Shown piece after piece: positions 52,247 to 61,193 of a stretch of DNA of 64,000 nt (position 1 is the first letter of the stretch; the number at the start of each line of letters is the position of its first letter). The stretch is from NCBI GenBank assembly GCA_028714675.1, contig JAQTLV010000002.1, positions 292,008 through 356,007 on the forward strand, given 5' to 3'. This stretch comes from Sulfurovaceae bacterium (GTDB taxonomy: Bacteria; Campylobacterota; Campylobacteria; Campylobacterales; Sulfurovaceae). A program made the translations under genes and the position numbers. The notes under the pieces were generated by a model that ran no database searches, was not told the origin of the DNA, and was given only the letters and a program-made list of their open reading frames with translations.

Positions 52247-52998
52247 AAAAGATGTACATGAATATCCCAGTTGAATATATAAGTAAACTTATTAATGGAA
52301 ATAATAGAAGTAAAGCACGGTGTTTTATGGAGTATTATTATGATATGGAGAATGATGAGATAAACAGTGTAGAGTTTTATCGCATATCATGGGGACTCAC
52401 AAGTAAAGGAAGCACACATAAATGGATAGGTGAATTTAAAAGCGAGATAGAAAAATATCATAACTTTATGATCCTTAAAAACAATGCTCACTATAACTCT
52501 GTCAAAAATTCAAGTGAACGCAAAGTGAACGCAAACTTACCAACACATCGAGAGAATAAGCCAAGTAGTGAACGCAAAGTGAACGAAGACTTAAATATAA
52601 TAGATATAGATAAAGAGACAAAAAATCGTTTTAGAACTATATTTAGTCTATTTGGATTTTTTAGAATGTCAGGAAAAGAAAGTGAAGCTCTCGAAGCTTT
52701 TTTAAATGTTGACGATATAGAGTTTGATAATCTTGTATATTCTGTAAGAATGTTCTTGCAAGATACAACTATTACACATAAGCAATGGATGCCTAACTTC
52801 TTAAAAGAAAAGAAATATGTAAACTATATGAAACAAACCCTTGCTATTCTTAGAAATGGTAAATGGATAACAGGAGAATATAACTCTGAGAATGAAACTT
52901 TTATCACACCAACTCAAAAATATAATCTTTCGAAATCGCGAATGCTCGAATTACTTGATAAACAAGAGTTGAAATTTAGTATAGGAGCTGTTGCATGA
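52243..52998 (+). CDS. O-like replication protein carrying the origin
   Basis: 251 residues. N-terminal about 90 residues are a likely winged-helix (FMEYYYDMENDEINSVEFYRISWGLTSKGS) and the C-terminal part helical (FLNVDDIEFDNLVYSVRMFL, KQWMPNFLKEKKYVNYM). Between them the DNA holds four iterons, seen in the protein as the twice-occurring SSERKVN. Position directly after the helicase and the iterons suggest a lambda O-like initiator. No family assignment was possible. Confidence 0.6.
   Translation: MKKMYMNIPVEYISKLINGNNRSKARCFMEYYYDMENDEINSVEFYRISWGLTSKGSTHKWIGEFKSEIEKYHNFMILKNNAHYNSVKNSSERKVNANLPTHRENKPSSERKVNEDLNIIDIDKETKNRFRTIFSLFGFFRMSGKESEALEAFLNVDDIEFDNLVYSVRMFLQDTTITHKQWMPNFLKEKKYVNYMKQTLAILRNGKWITGEYNSENETFITPTQKYNLSKSRMLELLDKQELKFSIGAVA
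52513..52585. other. Iteron array, candidate phage replication origin
   Basis: AGTGAACG occurs four times: 52,513-52,520, 52,524-52,531, 52,567-52,574 and 52,578-52,585. Spacing within each pair is 11 bases, one helical turn; the pairs are 54 bases apart. A run rich in A and T follows (about 52,590-52,650), as an unwinding element would. The array lies inside the gene of the presumed initiator, as in phage lambda. Confidence 0.6.
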
Positions 52999-53285
52999 CT
53001 ATATTATTACATGATGGGTATTTTCTTGGGACTTGGTTAGCTAGATTTTTGGGACTCAATGACACATATTTTTCTAAAGCATATAGACATAATATACCAA
53101 CTCTTCTTCAAGATGTAAAGATAGAAAAGTTTAGTGGGATTATATTTGTTAAGCCTCCCCAAGATGTTCATAGATTAATAGAGCAAAACTATATTGCAGT
53201 TAAGATCATGCCAGGAGATGACATCAACCAGTATGATTACATACTCAATCTAACTAAAGATACCAAGATAGGATTTTGGAAATGA
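52995..53285 (+). CDS. Small phage protein of unknown function
   Basis: 96 residues. DTYFSKAYRHNIPTLLQDV and IIFVKPPQDVHRLIEQNY; no family recognised. ATGA overlap with the O-like gene and overlap with the HNH gene show that it is translated with them. Confidence 0.6.
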   Translation: MTILLHDGYFLGTWLARFLGLNDTYFSKAYRHNIPTLLQDVKIEKFSGIIFVKPPQDVHRLIEQNYIAVKIMPGDDINQYDYILNLTKDTKIGFWK

Positions 53286-53692
53286 AAAGACTTTGTCCAA
53301 TACATGGGATATATGCTGAAGATAGATGCCCTAAGTGCAACAAACAAACAGCTAAAACATATGATAAAACAAAGAGAAAAAATTCAAATTTTTATCATTC
53401 CAAACAATGGAAAGAAGTCAGAGATATACAACTAAAAAGAAATCCTATATGTTGCGTAGAAGGATGTGACAAACCAGCAGTAATAGTGGACCATATCATA
53501 GAGATAGAAGACGGCGGATGTAAATTATGTCTTGATAATCTGCAATCCATGTGCATATCTTGCCACAATATCAAAACCAAAGAGACTGCAGCAGCTAGAG
53601 GGGGGCGGTCTAAATCTCTACAGAACTCAAGCACAAACACCGACGCCCCTTCTAGATTTTTACAAAGTCCATTTCACGGGGGTACCCTATGA
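53282..53692 (+). CDS. HNH endonuclease
   Basis: 136 residues from ATG 53,282. N-terminal CPIHGIYAEDRCPKC is a zinc knuckle, then WKEVRDIQLKRNPICCVEGC, VVDHIIEIEDGG, and NLQSMCISCHNIKT complete an HNH fold with H-N-H residues. HNH enzymes next to TerS and TerL assist cos cleavage in HK97-type phages; this position agrees. Its stop overlaps the TerS start. Confidence 0.93.
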   Translation: MKRLCPIHGIYAEDRCPKCNKQTAKTYDKTKRKNSNFYHSKQWKEVRDIQLKRNPICCVEGCDKPAVIVDHIIEIEDGGCKLCLDNLQSMCISCHNIKTKETAAARGGRSKSLQNSSTNTDAPSRFLQSPFHGGTL

Positions 53693-54315
53693 GTATAACA
53701 GAACATAACAAGTCTTATACCAATGACGATATCATCGATTGGGAATCTGCAAAATGGGATTTTGAAAACACAAAATGCAGCTTTAATAAAATAGCCAAAA
53801 AATATGGCACTTATGCTATGAATGTACTGCGAAAATCAAAAGAGGAAGGGTGGGTTAAGTTTAAACACAATGCTAAAGAGGTGCAAGCAGCTATTGCAAA
53901 ATTTGATGAGAAGCAAGCGTCGACCAATAAGCCAACAGCAATGCTTGGTACTGTTGGTGTGCGAAAAGTGCAAGAGATAGTCAAGGAACTAGGCATCAAT
54001 TACTCTGTTGTAGATGAGCCACTAGTTATAGCTTACGCAGAGAGCTATGAGAGATATCTCAAACTTGCAGAAGAGGTAAATACCCAAGGCGAGGTTCTTA
54101 TAAGTCCTAAAACTGGTGGAGAGTACTTAAGTCCTAAGTTTAACGCCATGCAATCCGTTAAAAACGATCTTATCAAATTTGGTAATCAACTAGGGCTTTC
54201 TATAGCTGCTAGAAAAAGGTTATCTCTTAGTTTTGGGGATAATGAAGAGGCTGAATCAATTTTTGACATGGTAAAGACATTGTCAACTAGTAATACGGAC
54301 GAAGTGATTATATGA
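53689..54315 (+). CDS. terS: Terminase small subunit (P27-like)
   Basis: 208 residues. N-terminal HTH-like region (CSFNKIAKKYGTYAMNVLRK), C-terminal SVKNDLIKFGNQLGLSIAARKRL typical of P27-family small subunits. Recognises the packaging site. Overlaps HNH and TerL by four bases each. Confidence 0.85.
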   Translation: MSITEHNKSYTNDDIIDWESAKWDFENTKCSFNKIAKKYGTYAMNVLRKSKEEGWVKFKHNAKEVQAAIAKFDEKQASTNKPTAMLGTVGVRKVQEIVKELGINYSVVDEPLVIAYAESYERYLKLAEEVNTQGEVLISPKTGGEYLSPKFNAMQSVKNDLIKFGNQLGLSIAARKRLSLSFGDNEEAESIFDMVKTLSTSNTDEVII

Positions 54316-55961
54316 CAGAGATAATACCATATTACGAGAAGACATTTGAGCGTCATCGTCGTGACATTGAAGCCGTAGAGCTTGGAGAGAAGCCAAATCT
54401 TCGATTTAATGAACCGCTTGGAATGGCATATATAACTATATTAGAAACTTTTAAACACTACAAGGGAGTGAAGGCAAATAAAAATTTTATACTTGAGTTA
54501 TGGCAAAAAAAAGCAGTATTAATATGGGCAGGATGGGAGAGATTTAATTCAGATGGCGAATGGGTAAGAAGATTTGATGAATCTTTTTGGTTTTTACCTA
54601 AAAAAAATGGCAAGACCATACTTGGATCTGGATTAGGAATAGCAGATACGATATTAAGAGGTGAAATTGGTGGAGAGGTATATGCTTTTGCAACAGTAAA
54701 AAAACAAGCTGAACTAGCATGGACTGGTTTTAAGGAGTTGTTACAAAGACACGATGAGTTAAAAAAATATACTTCAATAGCATATAATACCATCACTTTA
54801 TCACAAAAAGATACCACCTTCCAAATGTTTGGTCGCGATGCAGATACAGTTGAGGGAGTAAGCCCAACATTTGCATTGTCTGATGAGCGTCACATCCAAA
54901 AAGATAATTCCGTCCGTGACAATATAAAAACAGCTATGATAGCTCGAAAACAACCCCACCTAATGGACATTACAACTGCTGGAGATGATATAGAGTCTGT
55001 TTGTTATGTCGATTATGAATATGCCAAAAAAGTCGTAGAGGGAATATTAGAGGATGATAATCTTTTCGTGTTTATAGCAGAGGCACCAAGAAAACCAGAA
55101 GGGCAGGGGTATGATGACTGGTGGTTTAGAGAAGAAGTATGGAGAGCAGCTAATCCAAACTATGGAGTATCAGTAACCAAAGATGGAATGGAAAAAGCAG
55201 CCAAAAAAGCCCAAGAAAAAAGCGACCAATTGCCTAGTTTTTTAAGGAAGCATCTTAATATATGGAGGTCAGAAGATGATGGCTTCATAACGAAAGAAGA
55301 ATGGGATGCATGTAGAGTAGCAGAACTTAATTTGTTGGGGAGAAAAATTGTTGGATTAGATCTATCTTTTCGTGATGATTTTTCTGCAAGAGTAGATGTA
55401 TATCAGAATGGAGAATACTTCGATATCGTTCCAAGATCTTATATCCCAGAAGGGAAGATATATGAGAGAGAAAGAGAACTCAGAGTGCCTCTGTATGATT
55501 GGATTAACAGAGATTTAATAACTGCAACAAAAGGGGTAACAATAGACCAGCAATATATTCTTGATGATATAGTAGATGGGCTAGATATTACTGATTTTAT
55601 AGGATATGACCCAACTTATGCAAAATGGATAATTAATAAAATAGAATCTAATTATAATTTTCAAAATTCAGTTATGGTGCGACAGACAACATGGGGCCTT
55701 AGCCTTGCAACAATTTTTTTTAGAGATTTAGTCAGAGAAAAACGAGTGCGTCATTTAGGTGACCCAATAATGAATTGGCACATAAGTAATGTGTCTCTAG
55801 CAAAAGACAATCAAGGCAATATAAAGCCAGACAGAACAAATGTAAGAAAAAAAGTAGATCTAGTAGCTGCGGTGATAAATGCTTTTGCTTGTATAGCAAC
55901 TGGAGAACCAGTAAAACAGGAAAAATCAGTCTATGAAGAGCGCGGACTTAGAGAATTGTAG
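54312..55961 (+). CDS. terL: Terminase large subunit
   Basis: 549 residues. ATPase: Walker A PKKNGKT at 96-102 and Walker B FALSDERH near 190, then coupling motif ITTAGDDIESV. C-terminal RNase-H-like nuclease starts VGLDLSFRDDFSA. HK97-type motor that packs and cuts phage DNA. Confidence 0.95.
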   Translation: MTEIIPYYEKTFERHRRDIEAVELGEKPNLRFNEPLGMAYITILETFKHYKGVKANKNFILELWQKKAVLIWAGWERFNSDGEWVRRFDESFWFLPKKNGKTILGSGLGIADTILRGEIGGEVYAFATVKKQAELAWTGFKELLQRHDELKKYTSIAYNTITLSQKDTTFQMFGRDADTVEGVSPTFALSDERHIQKDNSVRDNIKTAMIARKQPHLMDITTAGDDIESVCYVDYEYAKKVVEGILEDDNLFVFIAEAPRKPEGQGYDDWWFREEVWRAANPNYGVSVTKDGMEKAAKKAQEKSDQLPSFLRKHLNIWRSEDDGFITKEEWDACRVAELNLLGRKIVGLDLSFRDDFSARVDVYQNGEYFDIVPRSYIPEGKIYERERELRVPLYDWINRDLITATKGVTIDQQYILDDIVDGLDITDFIGYDPTYAKWIINKIESNYNFQNSVMVRQTTWGLSLATIFFRDLVREKRVRHLGDPIMNWHISNVSLAKDNQGNIKPDRTNVRKKVDLVAAVINAFACIATGEPVKQEKSVYEERGLREL

Positions 55962-55974
55962 AAAATAAAAAACC

Positions 55975-55996
55975 AGCGGTCACGAAAATGACCGCT
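55975..55996 (+). other. Intergenic hairpin, copy 1 of a repeated element
   Basis: Stem AGCGGTCA (55,975-55,982), loop CGAAAA, stem TGACCGCT (55,989-55,996). The core CGGTCACGAAAATGACC is repeated exactly at 61,154-61,170. No T-tract. Lies between terL and the small membrane gene. Confidence 0.7.
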
Positions 55997-56031
55997 AAAA
56001 ACATTATGCTTTGGAAAAAGTAAGGTGTTTT

Positions 56032-56211
56032 TTGCAAAATATAATCATAATGACGCTCATCTTAGCACTATTATTTGCCGTATCTTTGCTGTTTGGCAAT
56101 GGTGTAGAACTCTTATTTGGGGTAAATATTGGGAATATAGCTAAAGGGTTAATACAAATTATATCTGCCATTGTAGTTTTATATTTACTTATCGATGATA
56201 TGCGAGATTAA
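56032..56211 (+). CDS. Small membrane protein between terminase and portal
   Basis: 59 residues with two hydrophobic helices (IIIMTLILALLFAVSLLFG and IIQ-to-YLLI region), holin-like in size but not in place. TTG at 56,032 follows AAGG by six bases; an earlier TTG at 56,011 has none. Function unknown. Confidence 0.55.
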   Translation: MQNIIIMTLILALLFAVSLLFGNGVELLFGVNIGNIAKGLIQIISAIVVLYLLIDDMRD

Positions 56212-56213
56212 TA

Positions 56214-57413
56214 ATGAGCATAATCGGTAAATATCTTAATTTAGCTCCAATGATAATGCCTTCAAAGGGTAGTGGCTTTAGCTTTTTTGGTTTTGGTAGT
56301 AGCAAAACTATAACCGTAGATAATGCGATGCAGCATACAACTGTATTTGCTTGCAATCGTGTAATAGCTGAGACGCTAGGCTCGATAGCTTTAGAGGTTT
56401 TTAAGACCACAGATAAAGGCAAAGAAAAAGCTACAGAACATCCATTATTTAATATCCTAAAACTTCAACCAAACCCACTAATGACATCTGTTATGTGGCG
56501 AGAGATGATAGTACAAGACTTAAATACTAGAGGTAATCACTATAGTCAAATTATTAGAAATCGTCTTGGTGAAGTGATAGCACTATATCCTCTTAAGTCT
56601 GCATCTATGGAAGTAGTGTTGGATGAAAACACAAAAATACATTATATCTATAAAGTCGGTTCCAAAACATATGAAGTAGAAGCAAAAGATATATTGCATA
56701 TCAGAGGATTGCCAAGCACGGATGGCATAAAAGGACTGAGTCCTATAGAATATAACCGCAGGGCAATACAACTAAGTGATACAGCTCAAGAGTTTGGAAT
56801 TAATTTTTTTGAAAAAGGTGCCAATGGTACAGGAGCTTTTATAATACCTAGTGAGTTAAGTGAAACATCCTACAACAGGCTTAAAAAAGATATCACAGAT
56901 AAATATGCTGGAATAAATAATAGTGGTAAGCCTTTATTGCTTGAAGGTGGGTTGAAATTTGAACGCTTCACTATTCCGAATAATGACTCACAATTTCTGG
57001 AAACTCGCAAATATCAAAAAGAGGACATCGCTTCTATATTTCGTGTACCTATGCATATGATAAATAGCCTAGAAAATGCGACATTTTCTAATATAGAGCA
57101 TCAAAGTTTGGAATTTGTGCAGTTTACCATGCTTCCATGGATCAAACGAATTGAGCAGGCTCTCACTACATCACTATTAAGCACTATAGAGCAGGAACTA
57201 TATAGTATCAAATTTAATGTAGATACTTTACTACGAGGAGATTTTAAGACCAGAACAGAGGGGTATAGAGCATTATTAAGCAACGGAGTAATGAATATAA
57301 ATGAAGTAAGAGCTCTTGAAAATTTAAATGGCATTGGACCAAATGGAGATGAATATAGAGTACAACTCAACACAACAGCAGTAGGAGAAACAAATGACAA
57401 TACTAAAAATTGA
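56214..57413 (+). CDS. HK97-type portal protein
   Basis: 399 residues. TTVFACNRVIAETLGSIALEV, MTSVMWREMIVQDLNTRGNHYSQ, ILHIRGLP, and FRVPMHMINSLENATFSNIE are standard for phage_portal. Forms the dodecameric gate for DNA at one capsid vertex. The protease gene starts 20 bases before its end. Confidence 0.95.
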   Translation: MSIIGKYLNLAPMIMPSKGSGFSFFGFGSSKTITVDNAMQHTTVFACNRVIAETLGSIALEVFKTTDKGKEKATEHPLFNILKLQPNPLMTSVMWREMIVQDLNTRGNHYSQIIRNRLGEVIALYPLKSASMEVVLDENTKIHYIYKVGSKTYEVEAKDILHIRGLPSTDGIKGLSPIEYNRRAIQLSDTAQEFGINFFEKGANGTGAFIIPSELSETSYNRLKKDITDKYAGINNSGKPLLLEGGLKFERFTIPNNDSQFLETRKYQKEDIASIFRVPMHMINSLENATFSNIEHQSLEFVQFTMLPWIKRIEQALTTSLLSTIEQELYSIKFNVDTLLRGDFKTRTEGYRALLSNGVMNINEVRALENLNGIGPNGDEYRVQLNTTAVGETNDNTKN

Positions 57414-58116
57414 TGGCGTAATAGGTTGGGATGTAACAAGTGCCAGCTTTATATCAGAGCTTGAGCAATGTGATGGCGATGTAGAGATACAAATAAACTC
57501 AGGCGGAGGTGCTGTGTTTGATGGCATTAGTATATTTAATGCCATCAAAAACTATGACAAAGGTAAAGTAACGATAGTCATCACTGCTTTTGCCGCATCA
57601 ATGGCTAGTTATATAGCTTTGGCAGGCGATGAGCTAAAAGCATACGACAATGCAACCTATATGATTCACAACCCATGGACGCTATCTATAGGCGATTATC
57701 GCCAGCTCAAAAAGGATTCTGATGTTTGCTATGGCTTAGCAAAAATACTTAGTAAAACATATAGTCACAAAAGTCAAAAGAGTCAAAAAGAGATCGCGAA
57801 GCTGATGGATGAAGAGAGTTGGTTTTATGGGGAGGAGATAGTAGATGCAGGGTTTGCTGATGTTTTACTCAAAGGCAATGAAGATAAACCAAAAGAGCAA
57901 GCTTTAGCACTTGCTTCTCAAGCGTTGGCATATGCAAAAGATAAAACAAGAGAGAGTTCTAATAATGACATATCTCTTGTTGCTGCATTAGTAGCAGACA
58001 CGGAAGAGCCGAAGCCGTTAAAAGAAGGTGTGCAAGAAGAGGTGGTTGGAGAAAAAAACCAACTAAAAGTGAATGCAATTAAAGCAAGATTGAAATTGAA
58101 AGGAAAGAACATATGA
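57394..58116 (+). CDS. ClpP-type prohead protease
   Basis: 240 residues. ClpP fold: EIQINSGGGAVFDGISIFNAI, nucleophile in ITAFAASMASYIALAG (about Ser69), histidine in YMIHNPW (H92). Matures the capsid shell in HK97-like assembly. Overlaps portal and capsid genes. Confidence 0.93.
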   Translation: MTILKIDGVIGWDVTSASFISELEQCDGDVEIQINSGGGAVFDGISIFNAIKNYDKGKVTIVITAFAASMASYIALAGDELKAYDNATYMIHNPWTLSIGDYRQLKKDSDVCYGLAKILSKTYSHKSQKSQKEIAKLMDEESWFYGEEIVDAGFADVLLKGNEDKPKEQALALASQALAYAKDKTRESSNNDISLVAALVADTEEPKPLKEGVQEEVVGEKNQLKVNAIKARLKLKGKNI

Positions 58117-59264
58117 CAAAGCAAGAAGAATTAGCGGCGCTATTTGCTCAAATGAGTGCATTTACTGATGCACACCCAAACATGAGCGACGAGGATATAG
58201 TTGAATTTGAGGCTATGGAGTCAAAATTTGACAAACTAAAAGCAGACATCGAAAGAGATGAAAAAAACACAAAAAGAGCTAACTTTATGAAGTCTGCTAC
58301 AACAACACCAATAGTGGGTGGAGAAGAGGATGACCCTAAAACTGGTACTTCTAGCAAAGAGTATAAAGCTGCGTTTGATAATTATATAAGAGGAAATGAA
58401 GCTTCTACTTACCGAGCAGAGATGACAAAAGCAGTAGATGCTGATGGTGGGTATACGGTTCCTGTAGAGTATCAAAAAGAGGTATTCACAAGACTAAATA
58501 CGCTTTCTGCTACAAGAAGTATCTCTACTGTAATTGGTACCATGTCCACAAAAAATATTCCAATAGAGGGTGAAGCTCCTACTTTTACATGGATAGATGA
58601 AGGTGCAGCATACGGCGAAACAAAATCAACTTTTGGCAATAAACAATTGGGAGCCTACAAGTTGGGGGGGATTATTAAAGTATCCGAGGAATTGCTTAAT
58701 GACACTATGATAAATTTTGATTCATATATGTCAGGACAAATCGCTATTGGGATTGATAAGGCAGAAGCCCCAGCATTTTGTACAGGCGATGGCAATCAAA
58801 AACCGAGCGGCTATCTTCTTGGGCTAACAGCAACAGTAGATACGACACTTGCAGCAACTAATGCAATTTCTGAGACTGAGATAGTAAAAATATTCTATGC
58901 ACTTCCTGAAGCCTATAGAAAAAGAGCTACATGGAGATTCAATACCAAAACTCTTCAAAAAATTAGAAACATAAAAGATAACAATGGTGTGAGTATCTAC
59001 AAAGAAGAGATAAAAAATGGAACGATTGAGGGTAGACCATTTGTCTTAGATGAAAATATGGCTGATATGGCTGCATCAGCGAAGCCTATTGTATTTGGAG
59101 ATTTTAGTTTTTACCAAATAGGGGATAGAGGTGAAATGACAATGCAGCGATTGAACGAAAAATATGCAGACTATGGTCTAGTAGGGTTTAAGGTACATGT
59201 TAGACTTGATGCAAAAAGAATGTTGGACGAAGCATTTGTGGTTGTTCAAAATGCTGCATCGTAA
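58113..59264 (+). CDS. HK97-type major capsid protein
   Basis: 383 residues. A helical N-terminal delta region (1-90, coiled; probably cut by the protease) precedes the shell domain that begins KAVDADGGYTVPVEYQKEV; LSATRSISTVIG, KLGGIIKVSEELLNDTMI, and FGDFSFYQIGDRGEMTMQRL follow, all typical of phage_capsid. The domain seems complete. Confidence 0.95.
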   Translation: MTKQEELAALFAQMSAFTDAHPNMSDEDIVEFEAMESKFDKLKADIERDEKNTKRANFMKSATTTPIVGGEEDDPKTGTSSKEYKAAFDNYIRGNEASTYRAEMTKAVDADGGYTVPVEYQKEVFTRLNTLSATRSISTVIGTMSTKNIPIEGEAPTFTWIDEGAAYGETKSTFGNKQLGAYKLGGIIKVSEELLNDTMINFDSYMSGQIAIGIDKAEAPAFCTGDGNQKPSGYLLGLTATVDTTLAATNAISETEIVKIFYALPEAYRKRATWRFNTKTLQKIRNIKDNNGVSIYKEEIKNGTIEGRPFVLDENMADMAASAKPIVFGDFSFYQIGDRGEMTMQRLNEKYADYGLVGFKVHVRLDAKRMLDEAFVVVQNAAS

Positions 59265-59274
59265 AGAGTAGATC

Positions 59275-59862
59275 ATGAAAGTGATAATGATTGAAAGCCT
59301 TTCTGGCGATGATATCTATGAGATAGGCAAAGAGTACAATATTTCAGAGTCTGATGCTATCCGATGGGTAGCAGCAGGTATTGCAAAGCCTAAAAATAAA
59401 GATGATTATGAGCGTGCCATAGCTAAAGCAGAAATCATCAAGGCTGAACAAGAAGAAAAGCAGGCACAAATCATAGCAATTGAAAAAAAGGAAGAGTTGA
59501 TAAACGAAGCAGATACTTTGCTAGAAAATATACTAGCAATTGTTGCCACTTTGAATAGTAATGATCCTGAGTTTAAAGATAGATTTTTAGAGGACTTCCA
59601 TGAAAAATGGATAGATACATTCCCAGAAGATGACGCAGAAGCCAAAGCTGCTAAAGAAAAAGCAGACGCAGAAGCCAAAGCTGCTAAAGAAAAAGCAGAC
59701 GCAGAAGCCAAAGCTGCTAAAGAAAAAGCAGACGCAGAAGCCAAAGCTGCTAAAGAAAAAGCAGACGCAGAAGCCAAAGATGCTAAAGAAAAAGCAGACG
59801 CAGAAGCCAAAGCTGCTGTAGGAGTCCAGGATGAAAACAAAACTGATCCAGCTACTAAATAA
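59275..59862 (+). CDS. Phage head protein with an 11-residue tandem repeat
   Basis: 195 residues. The first 45 residues (MIESLSGDDIYEIGKEYNI, DAIRWVAAGIAKPK) resemble small head proteins next to the capsid gene. The last third is an 11-residue repeat AEAKAAKEKAD, five full units and a partial, predicted as a long helix or coiled coil. Possibly a head decoration or scaffolding-like protein. Overlaps the following connector gene by 32 bases. Confidence 0.7.
   Translation: MKVIMIESLSGDDIYEIGKEYNISESDAIRWVAAGIAKPKNKDDYERAIAKAEIIKAEQEEKQAQIIAIEKKEELINEADTLLENILAIVATLNSNDPEFKDRFLEDFHEKWIDTFPEDDAEAKAAKEKADAEAKAAKEKADAEAKAAKEKADAEAKAAKEKADAEAKDAKEKADAEAKAAVGVQDENKTDPATK
59635..59817 (+). repeat. 33-bp tandem repeat within the head-protein gene
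   Basis: Units start at 59,635, 59,668, 59,701, 59,734 and 59,767, with a partial sixth at 59,800-59,817. The first four units are identical base for base; the fifth has one change (GCT to GAT). Near identity points to recent slippage or expansion. The period is in frame, so the protein varies only in length. Confidence 0.95.
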
Positions 59863-60379
59863 TGAAGTAGTTTCTTTAGTTGACGCGAAATCATATTATC
59901 GTGTTTTGGGTGATGAATCAAATGTTGATATACAGATGACCATTGATGCGGCGGTTAATAAAGCAGAGCAGATGACAAATCGTCAGCTTTGTAAGGCTAC
60001 ATATGAGGGTTATCTTGATAATTTCAAGGATTCTAAAATACCAAAACCTCCTTTGGTGAGCGTAACTAAGGTTGAGTATCTTAATACAGATGGCGAGCGA
60101 GTGGCATATACCGATTATGAAGTAGACGCTATATCTGTGCCTGCTGTTATCAGTTTTAGTTCAACCCCGTCGGACTATAAGGGCGGCAAAAACAGCGTCA
60201 TTGTAACTTTTGAGTGTGGATATGAGACTGTGCCTGCTGCCATCAAGCAGTGGATATTTATAAACGGGCTTACATATTTCGAAAACCGCGAAAATATCGT
60301 GGTTGGTGCTACAGTAAGCACTGATAATAAAAAATACACTGACCATTTATTGGATGATTATAGGATTATACCAGTATGA
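59831..60379 (+). CDS. Head-tail connector protein (gp6-like)
   Basis: 182 residues. VVSLVDAKSYYRVLGDESNVD and IDAAVNKAEQMTNRQLC, PPLVSVTKVEYLN, and a C-terminal helix AAIKQWIFINGLTYFENREN, a standard phage_gp6 connector. Starts within the end of the repeat protein. Seals the portal on the tail side. Confidence 0.88.
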   Translation: MKTKLIQLLNNEVVSLVDAKSYYRVLGDESNVDIQMTIDAAVNKAEQMTNRQLCKATYEGYLDNFKDSKIPKPPLVSVTKVEYLNTDGERVAYTDYEVDAISVPAVISFSSTPSDYKGGKNSVIVTFECGYETVPAAIKQWIFINGLTYFENRENIVVGATVSTDNKKYTDHLLDDYRIIPV

Positions 60380-60699
60380 GAGTAGGACCGCTTAATCGTT
60401 TTATAACCATAGAGCAATCCCAACAAACGCGTGATGGAGCTGGCGGTTTTATAAATACATGGAGCGAATTTACCAAAGCGTGGGCAGCCATCAATCCTGT
60501 GAGCGGTAGTTCTAAATATGTATCAGCTGAACGACACTCAGAGGCGACACATCAAATAACCATCAGATGGTTAGATGGAGTGACACCTAAAATGAGAGTG
60601 GTTTATGGCACTAGAATTTTTGAGATCCTATCTGCTCCTAATATCGCTGAGCGAAATAAGCAGATAATAATAATAGCAAAAGAGGTGCTAGATGACTGA
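60376..60699 (+). CDS. Head closure protein (SPP1 gp16-like)
   Basis: 107 residues. VGPLNRFITIEQSQQTRDGAGG, KAWAAINPVSGSSKYVSAERH and THQITIRWLDGVTPKMRVVYG are the typical head-closure fold strings. ATGA overlap with the connector gene. Confidence 0.93.
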   Translation: MRVGPLNRFITIEQSQQTRDGAGGFINTWSEFTKAWAAINPVSGSSKYVSAERHSEATHQITIRWLDGVTPKMRVVYGTRIFEILSAPNIAERNKQIIIIAKEVLDD

Positions 60700-61147
60700 T
60701 GGATTTGCAGAAGTTAAAAAAGCATTGAGCCAATTACCTACTCATCTACAAGAGAAAGTGATGGTAGGAGCTACTAGAGCAGCAGCACAAGTCATCGCTA
60801 CCGAAGCCAAACATAATGCGCCTGAAGATACAGGATTGCTCAAAAAAAGTATAGGTGTAGCAAGAGCAAAAAGAAAAGATACTAAACCTGGACACATTAA
60901 GTTTTATGTAGTGCCTAAATCAAAAGTACAAGGTACTGCAAAGGTGAGTGTGAATGGTCAAAAAGGGAAGATAAGATACAAGATACATAGCTGGTATGCC
61001 CATTTTGACGAGTTTGGGACTTCTAAGATGGCTGCAAAGCCTTTCTTGAGACCTGCATTCGAAAATAGCGCTTCAAGCTCAGTAGAAGCTTTCCAAAAAT
61101 ACGCACTTAAACGCGTAGATATAGAGATAGCAAAATTGAGAAAATAA
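60692..61147 (+). CDS. HK97 gp10-family neck/tail-completion protein
   Basis: 151 residues. QVIATEAKHNAPEDTGLLKKSIGV and WYAHFDEFGTSKMAAKPFLRPAF are diagnostic of gp10-type proteins (HK97_gp10). Adapts the tail to the head. Confidence 0.93.
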   Translation: MTDGFAEVKKALSQLPTHLQEKVMVGATRAAAQVIATEAKHNAPEDTGLLKKSIGVARAKRKDTKPGHIKFYVVPKSKVQGTAKVSVNGQKGKIRYKIHSWYAHFDEFGTSKMAAKPFLRPAFENSASSSVEAFQKYALKRVDIEIAKLRK

Positions 61148-61153
61148 TAACAA

Positions 61154-61170
61154 CGGTCACGAAAATGACC
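61154..61170 (+). other. Intergenic hairpin, copy 2 of the repeated element
   Basis: GGTCA, loop CGAAAA, TGACC, with the flanking C identical to copy 1 at 55,978-55,994. The stem is shorter than copy 1 (the outer pairs are not kept), yet loop and core are identical, in a gap just before the tail-terminator gene. Confidence 0.65.
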
Positions 61171-61193
61171 ACATCAAAAGGTAAACTAAAAAA

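Noticed and set aside
59635-59817. Regular repeats considered as a CRISPR array
   Set aside because: Units are contiguous with no spacers and code in frame.
59630-59821. Second plus-strand frame and a minus-strand frame across the 33-bp repeat, which look like long open frames
   Set aside because: A 33-base repeat with no stop is open in several frames; these are low-complexity shadows of the head-protein gene.
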